A DNA stretch of 64,000 nt from Phyllobacterium chamaecytisi (GCF_020164455.1 NZ_JAIQWW010000005.1:248001-312000), one strand, 5' to 3'; shown: positions 9,975 to 19,948, counted from the stretch's first letter. Notes: generated from the sequence alone by a model not told the origin. Made by a program: numbers and translations.

Positions 9975-11303
9975 CTATAAAGGCGGCGTGCCATTGTCCG
10001 AAAGAACGTCGCCAGCCAGATACAGCGATCCACCGATAAGAATTCGCGGTGCCGGCTCGGATGTATCCCAGCTATGCGCCAGAATCTTCAGAGCATTTTC
10101 GACTGAATGCACAGGTTCAGCCGAAAGCCCGGCTTCATTGGCAGCAAGCGCGAGCTCGTCATGTGGAATCCCGGCGCCGCTGGAACGTATCGGCACCGTA
10201 TAGACGTGCCGCGCCATGCCGGTAAAAGCCTGGAAATAGCCAACAGGATCCTTGGTATTGATCATGCCGGTGATAAGAAACAGCGGCCGTTGGTTGCGAT
10301 CTTCCAATGTGGCAATAGCCTCGGCGATCACCAGCCCCGCTCCGGGGTTGTGTCCGCCATCAAGCCAGATTTCCGAGCCCGGGACCGCCATCTCCACCAG
10401 CTTGCCCTTGATGAGCCGCTGCATCCGGGCGGGCCACTCGACGTTTGCCATCGCCCGTTCGACGGCCTGCTCCGGCACCTTGAAACCGGCAGTTCTGACC
10501 GCCTGGATCGCCGCGGCGGCGTTTGCCAGCTGATGACGCCCCAGCAGCGCTGGCAACGGCAGATCCATCAATCCCTTGTTGTCCTGATAGACCATGCGCC
10601 CACGTTCTTCGAAGCTGAGGAAATCCTGGCCATACACCGTAAATGGGCAATCGCGGCGTTCGGCGGTCTCGATCAGCACCATGCGGACGGCTTCCTCCTC
10701 CTGGGCGCCGATGACAACAGGGCAACGCGGCTTGATGATGCCAGCCTTTTCCGCGGCAATCAGCTCCACACGATCACCGAGATAGGGCTGGTGATCGAGC
10801 GAAATGGGCATGATGACACTGACGGCCGGCTCGGGAATGACATTGGTCGCATCGAACCGCCCGCCAAGCCCAACTTCGAGGATGACAGCATCCGCCGGGT
10901 GCTCCGAAAACAAAACGAAAGTGACGGCGGTAAGGATCTCGAAGACGGTGATTGCCTGTCCGGCATTGGCGTCGGCAACCCGCTTGACCGCATCCGCCAG
11001 CACATCGTCGTCGACGATCTTGCCGCCGCCTGGCGCGCCAATCCGGTAGCGCTCATGCCAGCGTACAAGATGCGGCGAGGTGTGGACGTGTACCGTGTAG
11101 CCTGCGGCTTCAAGCAGCGCCCGCGAGAAGGCGACGGCAGAACCCTTGCCGTTGGTGCCTGCGACGTGGATTACCGGCGGTATCCGCAGCTGCGGATTGC
11201 CCAGCGTGTCCAATAGGCGCGTTATACGGCCGAGAGACAGATCGAAGCCCTTGGGGTGGAGCCCGAGGAGCCGGTCGATCTCTTGTTCAGCACGCGATGG
11301 CAT
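9975..11303 (-). CDS. folC: Bifunctional folylpolyglutamate synthase / dihydrofolate synthase
   Basis: 442 residues. Mur-ligase family ATP-binding signature HVAGTNGKGSAVAFSRAL near residues 46-63, followed by HTSPHLVRWHERYRI, and the C-terminal WLDGGHNPGAG typical of FolC. It joins glutamate to dihydropteroate and then extends folate polyglutamate tails in the cytoplasm. Last gene of the trpF-trpB-trpA-accD-folC run; 30 bases separate it from accD. It ends at the terminator shared with trxA. Confidence 0.95.
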   Translation of the reverse strand: MPSRAEQEIDRLLGLHPKGFDLSLGRITRLLDTLGNPQLRIPPVIHVAGTNGKGSAVAFSRALLEAAGYTVHVHTSPHLVRWHERYRIGAPGGGKIVDDDVLADAVKRVADANAGQAITVFEILTAVTFVLFSEHPADAVILEVGLGGRFDATNVIPEPAVSVIMPISLDHQPYLGDRVELIAAEKAGIIKPRCPVVIGAQEEEAVRMVLIETAERRDCPFTVYGQDFLSFEERGRMVYQDNKGLMDLPLPALLGRHQLANAAAAIQAVRTAGFKVPEQAVERAMANVEWPARMQRLIKGKLVEMAVPGSEIWLDGGHNPGAGLVIAEAIATLEDRNQRPLFLITGMINTKDPVGYFQAFTGMARHVYTVPIRSSGAGIPHDELALAANEAGLSAEPVHSVENALKILAHSWDTSEPAPRILIGGSLYLAGDVLSDNGTPPL

Positions 11304-11333
11304 TGCACAGCCAATTCAAAAAGCAGGTCGGCA

Positions 11334-12254
11334 TCAAGCTTCGGTTTCGACAGGTACCGGTACCACGGCCTGTTCGTTGGGGTGTTCCTCAGCAATTTCC
11401 GTGGCCGCTTCACCCATCAGCATTTTCAGTAGCCGGGCAATCGTTGCTTTCAGTTCCGGCCGCGGCACGACCATATCCACCATCCCATGCGTCTTCAGAT
11501 ATTCGGCGCGTTGGAACCCTTCGGGCAATTTTTCGCGGATGGTCTGTTCAATAACACGCTGCCCGGCAAAGCCGATCAACGCGCCGGGTTCGGCGATGTG
11601 GATATCACCAAGCATTGCGTAAGAGGCGGAGACGCCGCCTGTCGTCGGGTTCGTGAGGACAACGATATAAGGCAGACCAGCTTCCTTCAGCATTTCGACG
11701 CCGACTGTCGTGCGCGGCAATTGCATCAGGGAAAGAATTCCCTCCTGCATGCGAGCACCGCCGGACGCAGCGAAAAGCACCAGCGGTTTCTTTTGGGCGA
11801 TCGCGGTTTCGAAACCTTTGATGATTGCCTCACCCGCCGCCATGCCGAGCGAACCGCCCATGAAACTGAAGTCATGGATGGTCACGACGATCGGCAGTCC
11901 CTCGATCGTGCCAAGTGCGTTGATGATCGCATCATCCTGGCCGGTTTTGGTGCGATGTTCCTTCAGCCGATCGACGTAACGCTTTTCATCGCGGAATTTC
12001 AACGGGTCTGTCGCAACTTTCGGTTGTTCCAGCACTTCAAAGACGCCGTCATCGAAAAAGAACTTCAACCGGTCCTTTGCAGGGATACGCATATGATGGC
12101 CGGAAGTTGGTACGACCCACTGGTTCTTTTCCAGATCCGTATGGAAAACCATTTCGCCGGATTCTGGATCCTTGATCCAGAGATTCTCGGGCATTTCACG
12201 GCGACCAAGCATCGAATTGATCTTGGGCCGGACGTAATTCGTGATCCAGTTCAT
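11334..12254 (-). CDS. accD: Acetyl-CoA carboxylase carboxyltransferase subunit beta
   Basis: 306 residues; start [16 protein letters not shown] is typical of rhizobial AccD. The crotonase-like core is recognisable from [13 protein letters not shown]-type sequence through [20 protein letters not shown]. With AccA it transfers carboxyl from biotin to acetyl-CoA, the committed step of fatty acid synthesis. The N-terminal zinc ribbon of E. coli AccD (two CxxC pairs) is lost here: the positions read DPES and PTSG, with no cysteines. This appears to be a lineage feature and not decay, since the rest is intact. It sits downstream of trpA and 30 bases before folC. Confidence 0.95.
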   Translation of the reverse strand: MNWITNYVRPKINSMLGRREMPENLWIKDPESGEMVFHTDLEKNQWVVPTSGHHMRIPAKDRLKFFFDDGVFEVLEQPKVATDPLKFRDEKRYVDRLKEHRTKTGQDDAIINALGTIEGLPIVVTIHDFSFMGGSLGMAAGEAIIKGFETAIAQKKPLVLFAASGGARMQEGILSLMQLPRTTVGVEMLKEAGLPYIVVLTNPTTGGVSASYAMLGDIHIAEPGALIGFAGQRVIEQTIREKLPEGFQRAEYLKTHGMVDMVVPRPELKATIARLLKMLMGEAATEIAEEHPNEQAVVPVPVETEA

Positions 12255-12295
12255 GATCGGTCCTGTTCTTCTAGCAAACGGTTGATTTAGGAGCT

Positions 12296-13135
12296 TTACT
12301 CGGCCGCCGCAAGACTTGACGCCCGCACACCGCTGGAAAGGCCTTTGACCATCGTGGCAACGGCTTCGGCGGGATCGGCCACCAAGGAACCGTCGGGATT
12401 GATCGTGTTGGCAACAGCATTGACGATCGCCGTGCCGACGACAACGCCGTCTGCGGCGGAGCCGATTACCTTGGCCTGCTCAGCGGTCTTGACGCCGAAG
12501 CCGACGACGACCGGCAAGTCCGTATGCTTCTTGATCCGCTCGACAGCGGCCGCAACCCGGCTCGTATCAGGCAATGCCGATCCGGTAATGCCGTTCATCG
12601 ATACATAGTACACAAAGCCCGATGTGTTCTGCAGGACCTTCGGTAAACGCTTGTCGTCAGTCGTCGGTGTTGCCAGGCGAATGAAATTGATCCCGGCCTT
12701 GATGGCGGGAATGCAGAGCTCTTCGTCCATTTCCGGCGGCAGGTCGACGATGATCAGGCCGTCGATACCAGAGGCAACGGCATCCACAAGGAAGCGGTCG
12801 ACGCCGTAGATGTAGATCGGGTTGTAATATCCCATCATCACGATCGGGGTCGTATCGTCGGCCTGCCGAAAGCGCGCGGCGAGATCGAGCGTCTTCGTCA
12901 GCGACATGCCCTTTTTCAGGGCACGCAATCCGGCGGCCTGAATGGCAGGTCCATCCGCCATGGGGTCGGAGAATGGCACACCGAGTTCAATGATGTCGGA
13001 ACCTGCGCCGGGCAGCCCCTTCATGATCTTCAACGACGTGTCGAAGTCGGGATCGCCGCCCATGAAATAAGTCACGAGTGCCGGACGCCCTTCAGCTTTG
13101 AGCGCTGCGAATTTTCTGTCGATACGCGTCGTCAT
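12296..13135 (-). CDS. trpA: Tryptophan synthase alpha subunit
   Basis: 279 residues, TIM-barrel alpha subunit that cleaves indole-3-glycerol phosphate to indole and glyceraldehyde-3-phosphate. Catalytic Glu50 (ELGVPFSDP) and Asp61 (MADGP) match E. coli Glu49 and Asp60. The phosphate-binding loop GFGVKTAEQ is present. The ATG lies 2 bases after the trpB stop, so translation of the two subunits is coupled. The C-terminal tail ([13 protein letters not shown]) is slightly longer than in E. coli. Confidence 0.97.
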   Translation of the reverse strand: MTTRIDRKFAALKAEGRPALVTYFMGGDPDFDTSLKIMKGLPGAGSDIIELGVPFSDPMADGPAIQAAGLRALKKGMSLTKTLDLAARFRQADDTTPIVMMGYYNPIYIYGVDRFLVDAVASGIDGLIIVDLPPEMDEELCIPAIKAGINFIRLATPTTDDKRLPKVLQNTSGFVYYVSMNGITGSALPDTSRVAAAVERIKKHTDLPVVVGFGVKTAEQAKVIGSAADGVVVGTAIVNAVANTINPDGSLVADPAEAVATMVKGLSSGVRASSLAAAE

Positions 13136-13137
13136 GA

Positions 13138-14388
13138 TCAGATGTCCATCCCTAGAAGCTGCCCGACCGTGTGCACATCCTTGTCGCCGCGCCCGGAAAG
13201 ATTGACGATCATGATCTTGTCCTGTGCCATTTTCGGCGCGATTTTCACCGCATGGGCAATAGCATGGGCGGATTCCAGTGCAGGAATTATGCCTTCGGTG
13301 CGGGTTGTCAGGGTGAAAGCTTCGAGAGCTTCATCGTCGAGTATCGGTACATAGGAAACGCGGCCCGTATCGCGCAACCATGAATGCTCCGGACCGACGC
13401 CCGGGTAATCGAGACCGGCCGAAACAGAGTGACCATCGAGAATCTGGCCGTCCTTGTTCTGCAAGAGATAGGTGCGGTTGCCATGCAAGACGCCGGGACG
13501 CCCCGCGCTCATCGAGGCACAATGCTCTTCGCCATCGAGCCCGCGGCCGCCAGCTTCGATGCCGATGATCTCGACACTCTTGTCGTCAAGGAAGGGATGG
13601 AACAGACCGATTGCGTTGGACCCGCCACCAACGGCAGCAATGATGGTGTCCGGCAGGCGCCCCTCGCGTTCGAGTATCTGTTCGCGGGCTTCCGTACCGA
13701 TCACCGACTGGAAATCCCTCACCATCTCCGGATAGGGATGCGGGCCAGCGGCGGTACCGATCAGGTAGTAAGTATCCTCGACATTCGAGACCCAGTCGCG
13801 CAGGGCCTCGTTCATCGCGTCCTTCAGCGTGCCATGGCCAGACGATACGGGCTTGACCTCGGCGCCGAGCAATTTCATGCGAAACACATTGGGCTTCTGC
13901 CGCTCGACGTCGGTTGCGCCCATATAGACCACGCATGGCAGGCCGAAACGCGCCGAAACGGTGGCGGAGGCTACACCATGCTGGCCGGCGCCCGTCTCCG
14001 CGATGATGCGGGTCTTGCCCATACGCTTTGCCAGCAGGATCTGGCCAAGGCAATTGTTGATCTTGTGGCTGCCGGTATGATTAAGATCTTCGCGCTTGAA
14101 ATAGATCTTGGCGCCACCGTCGAGGCCCTGATCCTTGGCCAGCTGGCGCACATGTTGTGTCAGGCCTTCGGCGTAATAGAGCTTGGATGGCCGTCCGGCG
14201 TAATGCGTCGACAAGGCCTGAAGCTCTGCTTTGAACGAGGGATCGTTCTTCGCGTCTTCATAGGCCTGCTGCAGTTCAAGGATCAGCGGCATCAGTGTCT
14301 CGGCAACAAAACGTCCGCCGAAAATGCCGAACATGCCCTCCTCGTCAGGGCCTGTCTTGAATGAATTGGGTTCAACCACCGTGTTCAC
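13138..14388 (-). CDS. trpB: Tryptophan synthase beta subunit
   Basis: 416 residues from a GTG start at 14388. The GTG is chosen because GGAG lies 7 bases upstream and no in-frame ATG fits the conserved N-terminus. An out-of-frame ATG five bases earlier opens only a two-codon reading frame. PLP-binding Lys109 is in [10 protein letters not shown]; the phosphate loop GGGSNAIG is intact. Condenses indole with serine to tryptophan. Lies 56 bases downstream of trpF. Confidence 0.96.
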   Translation of the reverse strand: MNTVVEPNSFKTGPDEEGMFGIFGGRFVAETLMPLILELQQAYEDAKNDPSFKAELQALSTHYAGRPSKLYYAEGLTQHVRQLAKDQGLDGGAKIYFKREDLNHTGSHKINNCLGQILLAKRMGKTRIIAETGAGQHGVASATVSARFGLPCVVYMGATDVERQKPNVFRMKLLGAEVKPVSSGHGTLKDAMNEALRDWVSNVEDTYYLIGTAAGPHPYPEMVRDFQSVIGTEAREQILEREGRLPDTIIAAVGGGSNAIGLFHPFLDDKSVEIIGIEAGGRGLDGEEHCASMSAGRPGVLHGNRTYLLQNKDGQILDGHSVSAGLDYPGVGPEHSWLRDTGRVSYVPILDDEALEAFTLTTRTEGIIPALESAHAIAHAVKIAPKMAQDKIMIVNLSGRGDKDVHTVGQLLGMDI

Positions 14389-14444
14389 TGCATCACTCCG
14401 TTCTTGAGGCCCTGTCGCTTTGTTGAAACGACCGCCTCTTATTT

Positions 14445-15104
14445 TCAGGCCGCATCAGCGCTTTTGGCAGCGCGCACAGCCCGGAAAAAATCCTTGATCA
14501 GGCCAACATCCTTCACGCCCGGTGCAGACTCGACGCCGGAAGAAATGTCGATGCCTTGTGCATTCGTTGCCCGTAGCGCCTCGGCGATATTACTCGCGTT
14601 GAGACCACCGGAAAGCATGTAATCGGTAGAGGCGTCAAGCTCACTCAGCACCTGCCAGTCAAAAGAAACACCGTTTCCGCCAGGAAGCTCCGATCCCTTT
14701 GGTGGTTTAGCGTCAAAAAGGAAGCGGTCGGCCACGCCGATATACGGCTTGATCTGTTCAAGATCGCCGCGTTCGCGCAAGGCAAGTGCCTTCATGACCG
14801 GCAAGCCATAACGGGCCCTGATTTCCGCAACCCGGTTGACGTTCTCATTGCCGTGCAATTGGAGCATGTCCGGCTGCATCGCAGCAACAATAGCGTCGAG
14901 CGTGACGTCATCCGGATCGACAGTCACAGCGACTGCTATCGCGCGCCCCTTGGCAGCCTGACGCAGACGGCCAGCCTCGCGGGGATCGACATAGCGGGGG
15001 CTTTTCGGAAAGAAAATGAAGCCGATATGAGACGCGCCGCCGTCCAGCGCCGCAGCCACTGCTTCGGCGGTTTTCAACCCGCATATCTTGATATCAAGGC
15101 CCAT
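14445..15104 (-). CDS. trpF: Phosphoribosylanthranilate isomerase
   Basis: 219 residues from the ATG at 15104, chosen because [12 protein letters not shown] is the family N-terminus; an upstream in-frame ATG at 15152 would add a non-conserved 16-residue tail. Catalytic Cys8 is in KICGLK. The (beta/alpha)8 motifs MLQLHGNE and LSGGLNASN are present. It performs the Amadori step of tryptophan synthesis. First trp gene of the trpF-B-A-accD-folC cluster; the usual rhizobial arrangement keeps trpE(G) and trpDC elsewhere, consistent with their absence here. Confidence 0.95.
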   Translation of the reverse strand: MGLDIKICGLKTAEAVAAALDGGASHIGFIFFPKSPRYVDPREAGRLRQAAKGRAIAVAVTVDPDDVTLDAIVAAMQPDMLQLHGNENVNRVAEIRARYGLPVMKALALRERGDLEQIKPYIGVADRFLFDAKPPKGSELPGGNGVSFDWQVLSELDASTDYMLSGGLNASNIAEALRATNAQGIDISSGVESAPGVKDVGLIKDFFRAVRAAKSADAA

Positions 15105-15162
15105 AAGCCGCCACTCGCATGAAAATGCGTCAAAGTCGAGGATTTTGCGCATTGATCAATGG

Positions 15163-15804
15163 TTAAAGATGGTGGTGATAGCCTTCTTTAACAAGGAAAT
15201 CGAACGCATCCGCGACAGATGCAGGGATGGATTGCGCTATCTGGAAGCCTTTGGACGGATAGTCGCGTATTCGCTGCACGTCGCCGACCATTTCGTGGAC
15301 GAACATTTCAAACGGATAGGCTTCGATCGGTTGTTCTTCGAAGGGCGTCATTGGTGCAGTGACAAGTGCCGATACTTCGGGCCATTGTGCTCGGACCGTC
15401 GCATAGGCGCGGCGCTGGGTCTGAGGCTTGGTGACAATGATGATGCGAGCCACCTGGCCCTTCGCCATTGCACGTGAAAACCGGATGTTCTCCCCGATAT
15501 TGGTGGCTTGCGGTTCGATCAGGATCGCGTCCGCAGGAACAACCCGTTCTCTGGCACGCACGGCAAACGCTTCAGCTTCACTGCCATCGAATAGATTGTT
15601 CGTCCAATTGCCGGATTTGCCGGTAAAGAGAATTTTTTTGGCCAGGCGCTGGTGAAACAGCTCGGCGCAACGATCGGCGACGCGCAAGTCGTAGCTGCCG
15701 AGACCAATGATCACATCGACCTCAGACAGTTCGTCATAGATGAGATGAAAATTCCACAGCGTTCTTGCCGCCTGCAAAACCGCAGGTGAAAAAGCGCGTT
15801 CCAT
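15163..15804 (-). CDS. YdcF family protein (DUF218)
   Basis: 213 residues. Matches the YdcF/DUF218 fold: VDVIIGLGSYDLRVADRCAE near residues 29-48, ILFTGKSGNWTNN, and the family motif ATNIGENIRFSR. Related proteins bind S-adenosylmethionine (E. coli YdcF) or act in envelope biogenesis (SanA/ElyC), but no reaction is established for this type. No signal peptide or membrane segment is visible, so it is probably cytoplasmic. Its ATG overlaps the stop of the YgjP-like gene by one base (TGATG), which implies coupling. trpF follows 58 bases later on the same strand. Confidence 0.85.
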   Translation of the reverse strand: MERAFSPAVLQAARTLWNFHLIYDELSEVDVIIGLGSYDLRVADRCAELFHQRLAKKILFTGKSGNWTNNLFDGSEAEAFAVRARERVVPADAILIEPQATNIGENIRFSRAMAKGQVARIIIVTKPQTQRRAYATVRAQWPEVSALVTAPMTPFEEQPIEAYPFEMFVHEMVGDVQRIRDYPSKGFQIAQSIPASVADAFDFLVKEGYHHHL

Positions 15805-16562
15805 CAGTTGAAATCGATAGCCTGCAAGGCGCTGCCATTGCGTTTCAGCCAGGCTTTGCAGCGCTCTGTGTCAGGGCAAAGCTCGCCGCACAATTTCCAG
15901 AATTTCGGACCGTGGTTCATCTCTTTCAAATGGGCCACTTCATGGGCGACGAGATAGTCGATAACCGGCGGCGGCGCCATCATGATGCGCCAGGAAAACG
16001 ATAACGTACCGTCCGATGTGCATGAGCCCCAGCGGCTTTTTGTATCTTTCAGGCGGACAGCCTTTGCGCGCCGCCCAACGGTGGTTGTGTGACGGGCGAC
16101 GAGCATTTCCAGGTCGCGTCGCGCCTCACGTTTCAAGAAGTCGCCAACGCGCCTGGCGAGATGCGGGCGATCGCCATAGACGATCAGCCTCGGCCCTTCG
16201 GCTCCGTTTTCCTGCCGCACAGTTCCACGCTTTGCTGGTTCGTGCACGATGAGATGTGGCACGCCACGCACGGGTATCTTAACGCCCGGGCGTACGTTCG
16301 GTTGATCGGGCATCTTCGCAATGCGTGTCTCGATCCAGCCTTCGTGACGGACGAGAAATTTTTCGACTTCCCGCGCAGGTATGCCCGGCGGCACGGTCAT
16401 GCGTAGACCCTTGCCCCCTGCGTCGATGCGCAGTGTCAACCGCGTCGCCCGCGGATTTTCCATTACCAGCAGCGGCAGGACACGGCCCGCGACCTCATAA
16501 CTCCGCTCGGCTTTAAGCGTCGCGGATTTTTTCGGCGGGCTGCGGAACAAGGACAGGATCAT
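15804..16562 (-). CDS. YgjP/SprT-like zinc metallopeptidase (M48-type)
   Basis: 252 residues. The C-terminal half has the YgjP-like signature SRWGSCTSDGTLSFSWR followed by the zinc motif VAHEVAHLKEMNHGPKFW near residues 200-217 (HExxH plus a downstream His). The N-terminal 130 residues contain the family beta-rich region. Predicted cytoplasmic or peripheral protease; the substrate is unknown. First visible gene of the minus-strand run leading through ydcF into the trp genes. Confidence 0.85.
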   Translation of the reverse strand: MILSLFRSPPKKSATLKAERSYEVAGRVLPLLVMENPRATRLTLRIDAGGKGLRMTVPPGIPAREVEKFLVRHEGWIETRIAKMPDQPNVRPGVKIPVRGVPHLIVHEPAKRGTVRQENGAEGPRLIVYGDRPHLARRVGDFLKREARRDLEMLVARHTTTVGRRAKAVRLKDTKSRWGSCTSDGTLSFSWRIMMAPPPVIDYLVAHEVAHLKEMNHGPKFWKLCGELCPDTERCKAWLKRNGSALQAIDFN

Positions 16563-16608
16563 AGAGCTACTTTAATTGATTCGAGCAAAACCGGTGAGAC
16601 AAAACAGA

Positions 16609-16630
16609 GGCGGCGCCACAAGGCGCCGCC
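16609..16630 (-). terminator. Terminator after the DUF2852 gene
   Basis: Perfect 9-bp stem GGCGGCGCC/GGCGCCGCC with an ACAA loop. On the minus strand it is followed by CTCTGTTTTG. It lies 30 bases beyond the DUF2852 stop. Confidence 0.75.
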
Positions 16631-16660
16631 AATCGAATTTCCAGGAACCGACCTTAGTCG

Positions 16661-17113
16661 CTATTCCTGGTCGGCGTCATTCACACCTGGAACGGAACCA
16701 GAAGGTTTCTTTGGCGCAGCGTTCCGCTCGGCCATGAAGCGATCGAACTCTTCCCGGTCCTTGGCGCGCCGGAGTTCGCGGGCATAGTCTTCGAATTCGG
16801 TTCGCATCTCTTCGAGCTTGCGACGCTCTTCGTCGAGCCGCTGCAGTTCCTTCTCGCGCCACTCGTCAAAGGCAATATTGCCAGTGCCGAATGGGCCTCT
16901 GCCGAAATGCTGAGAATGGCGGCTGCGGCGGAACGCACCGCAAACATTATCGGCCGCATTGTTCATTTCGTGCTTGAAACCGCCGAAACGGTTGCCCCAG
17001 ACAATGTAGGCAAGCATGGCCAAACCGAGAGGCCAGAACAACGTGAACCCGATAATCATCAGAGCGATGGTCGCCGGAGACCAGCCTGGACGGATTAAAG
17101 CAGAAGTGTTCAT
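16661..17113 (-). CDS. DUF2852 domain membrane protein
   Basis: 150 residues. One or two hydrophobic segments at about residues 14-42 (ATIALMIIGFTLFWPLGLAM) are followed by a basic stretch, a conserved GNIAFDEWREKEL and a charged coiled-coil helix of about 45 residues ending in EFDRFMAER. This arrangement is the DUF2852 family, common in rhizobia and of unknown role. The orientation fits an inner-membrane anchor with a cytoplasmic helical rod. It stands 107 bases downstream of benE and is followed by its own terminator. Confidence 0.85.
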   Translation of the reverse strand: MNTSALIRPGWSPATIALMIIGFTLFWPLGLAMLAYIVWGNRFGGFKHEMNNAADNVCGAFRRSRHSQHFGRGPFGTGNIAFDEWREKELQRLDEERRKLEEMRTEFEDYARELRRAKDREEFDRFMAERNAAPKKPSGSVPGVNDADQE

Positions 17114-17220
17114 CTAAAGCCCTTCCCTATCAAGAAAGCCCGGCCCCTATTGGCCGATTGACATCGACATGGGAAAGACTTTGCGGCTTTTCAAGAAACT
17201 GTGATTTCAAATGCCCCAAA

Positions 17221-18375
17221 TCATTGAAATACGAAACGTTTCTTTGCGTAGTCGACGGCTATGACGAGAAGTCCGGCCACGAGGGCCCAGAAGGCGGCGC
17301 CAATTCCCGCAATGGTAATTCCTGAGGCCGTGACAGCAAAGGTAACGATCGCCGCCAGCCGCTCATGTTCGACTTTGAGCGCCAGCGACAGGGCATTGGT
17401 AAACGCCCCGATGAGCGCGAGACCTGCGACGAGGGCGATGAGCGGCGCGGGCAAGACAGCAAACAGGGCAACCAGCGACGCCCCAAAAATCGCAAAGATC
17501 AGATAGGACAGTGCATAGAACGGGCCGGTCAGCCAGCGCTTTTCCGGGTCGGGATGCGCATCCGGGCCAGTGCAGATAGCAGCAGAAATTGCCGCCATGT
17601 TGCTTGTGTGCGCACCAAAGGGCGCCGTGACAAGAGAGACCAGACCGGTGACCTGCAGTGCCGCCGCCGTTGGCGGCTCATAACCCGCTGCACGAAGGAC
17701 GGCAAAGCCCGGCAGGTTCTGCGATGCCATGGTGACCAGATAAAGCGGCAGCGCCAGGCCGATCATCGCGCGCATGTCGAAGACCGGCATGATGAGTGTC
17801 AGCGTCGAAAGCTCGACACCAGGGACGCTGGCAACGCGGCCGCTGACAAAAGCATAAATCACGCCGCCGAAAAGAACGGCCAGCACCGCCATGGCCGGGT
17901 TGAACAAGCGGATGATGAAGAAGAGCGTAATAAGAGGCAGTACAAAAACCGGGTCTATGGGTATGGTTCGTGCAGCGCCGATCAGGAATGCAAACAGCAC
18001 ACCGGCCAGCATGCCCGACGCTATCGATGCCGGGATCCTGGAGACAAAGGCAGAAACCGGTTTGATCAACCCGGTGAGAATGATCGCTATCGCGGTGACG
18101 ATGAACGCCCCTACCGCCTGCGGCATGGTAAAGCCTATCGAGCCGCCGATGAGAGCTAATCCAGGTGTTGACCAAGCGGCAATGATCGGCATCTTGTAAC
18201 GCCAGCTCAGATAGCCTGTCGCGAGGAACATCGCGAGACAGCATGCCGTCACCCAACTCGCAGTTTCGGCCTGTGTGGCTCCGAGTGCCTGCGCTGCCGC
18301 GATGATAAGTGCAAGCGTTCCGCCAAAGCCGACGACAGCAGCGACGACAGCAGAAGCGATCACGGAAAAGCGCAT
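17221..18375 (-). CDS. BenE family benzoate/H+ symporter-like transporter
   Basis: 384 residues, strongly hydrophobic throughout with about 12 membrane segments. Family motifs: WSTPGLALIGGSIGF near residue 68 and FGAHTSNMAAISAAICTG near residue 245. BenE proteins import benzoate with protons in Acinetobacter; close relatives are of unknown specificity, and no benzoate catabolism genes are visible here. It starts 15 bases after the alpha/beta hydrolase stop on the same strand, so the two are probably one operon, perhaps pairing ester hydrolysis with carboxylate movement (inference). Confidence 0.88.
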   Translation of the reverse strand: MRFSVIASAVVAAVVGFGGTLALIIAAAQALGATQAETASWVTACCLAMFLATGYLSWRYKMPIIAAWSTPGLALIGGSIGFTMPQAVGAFIVTAIAIILTGLIKPVSAFVSRIPASIASGMLAGVLFAFLIGAARTIPIDPVFVLPLITLFFIIRLFNPAMAVLAVLFGGVIYAFVSGRVASVPGVELSTLTLIMPVFDMRAMIGLALPLYLVTMASQNLPGFAVLRAAGYEPPTAAALQVTGLVSLVTAPFGAHTSNMAAISAAICTGPDAHPDPEKRWLTGPFYALSYLIFAIFGASLVALFAVLPAPLIALVAGLALIGAFTNALSLALKVEHERLAAIVTFAVTASGITIAGIGAAFWALVAGLLVIAVDYAKKRFVFQ

Positions 18376-18390
18376 GGGGAGCCTGGGAAC

Positions 18391-19182
18391 CTATTGGAAC
18401 GGATGAAGGAGTTTGACTCTATCCACCATTGAAGACACGGTTCGTGTCAGAAGATCAAGGTCTTGCGGACGAGACAGGCGATGGTCGCCATCGCGCACCA
18501 GTGTAATCGTCACATCGTCGACAGGCAGGTGATCCATCAATTTCAGCGCATGGGTATAGGGCACGTCCTTGTCCTCCATACCTTGAAGGATGTGGACAGG
18601 ACAATCGGTCTGGATGACACCCTTCAAAACCTGGTTGGTTTTGCCGTCTTCCAGCAAAGCCTTGGTATAGATATAAGGCACGGACGAATAATCGGACGGT
18701 TCTTCCATATAACCGCGTTCGGCGATCTGCCGGCGCTGATCATTTGTCAATTGCGGCTCGACGAGTTCCGAGGTGAAATCCGGCGCCGGCGCGATGAGCA
18801 CCACTCCTGCAACACGCCCGCCTTCGCCGGTCCTTTGCAATTCCTCGATCATGCGCAAGGCGATCCATCCACCCATGGACGAACCGACGAGGATTTGCGG
18901 GCCGGAGGAAAACGCGCGAAATACCGCAAGGCTTTGCTCCAGCCATAACGAGATCGTGCCATCGCGGAATTCGCCGCCAGATTCGCCATGACCGGAATAG
19001 TCGTGCCGAAGGAAGGCCACGCCGCGTTCCGATGCCCACTGATCCAGCCATTGGGCTTTGCTGCCCAGCATGTCCGAGTAATAGCCCCCCAGCCACACAA
19101 TGCCGGGCGTGCTGCCTTCGCGGCGGCGCAGTGCAATATCGAGGCCGTTGACGGTCAGGAACTGGGGCAGGGGTGCATTCAT
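18391..19182 (-). CDS. Alpha/beta hydrolase (ABHD10-like serine esterase)
   Basis: 263 residues from the ATG at 19182, preceded by GGAG at 8 bases; an in-frame start 72 bases upstream lacks support. Alpha/beta-hydrolase core: oxyanion region VWLGGYYSDM, nucleophile elbow VGSSMGGW (Ser near residue 101), acid in GMEDKDVPY, catalytic His in DGDHRLSR. The pattern resembles the small cytosolic esterase group that includes mitochondrial ABHD10. Substrate unknown. Divergent from infC, with about 215 bases between. Confidence 0.85.
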   Translation of the reverse strand: MNAPLPQFLTVNGLDIALRRREGSTPGIVWLGGYYSDMLGSKAQWLDQWASERGVAFLRHDYSGHGESGGEFRDGTISLWLEQSLAVFRAFSSGPQILVGSSMGGWIALRMIEELQRTGEGGRVAGVVLIAPAPDFTSELVEPQLTNDQRRQIAERGYMEEPSDYSSVPYIYTKALLEDGKTNQVLKGVIQTDCPVHILQGMEDKDVPYTHALKLMDHLPVDDVTITLVRDGDHRLSRPQDLDLLTRTVSSMVDRVKLLHPFQ

Positions 19183-19396
19183 AAAGGTAACTCCGTGTCG
19201 TGATCGGCCCTTTTGCCACGGCAAAGTTCGTCGTTGAAGCCCGCAACATTGCATAAATCTGAAATAAACCTATGTTTGATTGGTGTGATTTTTCCCAAAA
19301 ATAGTGATATTGGCATGCGCCTGCGCACAGAAGCATTGCGGCTCCGGCCTGACGGTGCTATTTGCGGGTCCGAAATAATTCAAGGAGATTACTGCC

Positions 19397-19933
19397 ATTC
19401 GTCGACCCTTTAGAGCCCAGGTGGTCCAGAAAGATGGACCTCGTTCCAACCGCGATATCCGCGTACCTCAGGTACAGCTCATTGATGCCGAAGGTGAAAA
19501 CCACGGCATAGTCACTATTCAAGCAGCACTGGCGATGGCCGATGAGGCTGGACTCGATCTCGTCGAGATCGTGCCCAATGCCGAGCCGCCGGTCTGCAAG
19601 ATCGTCGATCTCGGGAAGCTGAAATACCAGGGCCAGAAGAAAGCTGCTGAAGCGCGCAAGAAGCAGAAGACCGTCGAAATCAAAGAGATCAAGATGCGCC
19701 CGAATATCGACACGCATGATTATGATGTGAAGATGAAGGCGATCAAGCGTTTCTTCGAAGAGGGCGACAAGGTCAAGGTGACATTGCGGTTCCGTGGCCG
19801 TGAAATGGCTCACCAGGAACTCGGCATGCGCCTGCTGGACCGCGTCAAGGAAGATACGGTAGAGATTTCCAAGGTCGAGGCCGAGCCAAAGCTCGAAGGC
19901 CGCCAGATGATGATGGTTCTGGCGCCGCGCTGA
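19397..19933 (+). CDS. infC: Translation initiation factor IF-3 (ATT start)
   Basis: 178 residues. The conserved alphaproteobacterial N-terminus, [18 protein letters not shown], runs in frame upstream of the first ATG/GTG candidates, and the codon before it is ATT at 19397. AAGGAG at 19382-19387 is 9 bases upstream. A GTG at 19421 would remove eight conserved residues. IF-3 binds the 30S subunit and rejects non-canonical start codons; an AUU start makes E. coli infC self-limiting, and the same logic should apply here. Two-domain structure is complete (linker near residue 80; C-domain [12 protein letters not shown]). A strong terminator follows 15 bases after the stop, so rpmI-rplT are not simply co-transcribed. 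Confidence 0.93.
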   Translation: MRRPFRAQVVQKDGPRSNRDIRVPQVQLIDAEGENHGIVTIQAALAMADEAGLDLVEIVPNAEPPVCKIVDLGKLKYQGQKKAAEARKKQKTVEIKEIKMRPNIDTHDYDVKMKAIKRFFEEGDKVKVTLRFRGREMAHQELGMRLLDRVKEDTVEISKVEAEPKLEGRQMMMVLAPR

Positions 19934-19948
19934 AGCCAACCAACGCCC

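Noticed and set aside
10107-11216. Long plus-strand frame opposite folC (369 codons)
   Set aside because: It mirrors folC codons in a GC-rich gene; no family motif and no ribosome site. folC itself is fully conserved.
13384-14364. Long plus-strand frame opposite trpB
   Set aside because: Antisense shadow of a conserved gene; no recognisable domain.
16661-19254. Possible aromatic (benzoate) catabolic cluster based on BenE
   Set aside because: No ring-cleaving or benzoate dioxygenase gene is near; only the transporter family is supported.
19421-19423. GTG as the infC start
   Set aside because: It would cut eight conserved residues and has no Shine-Dalgarno at proper distance; ATT at 19397 has both.
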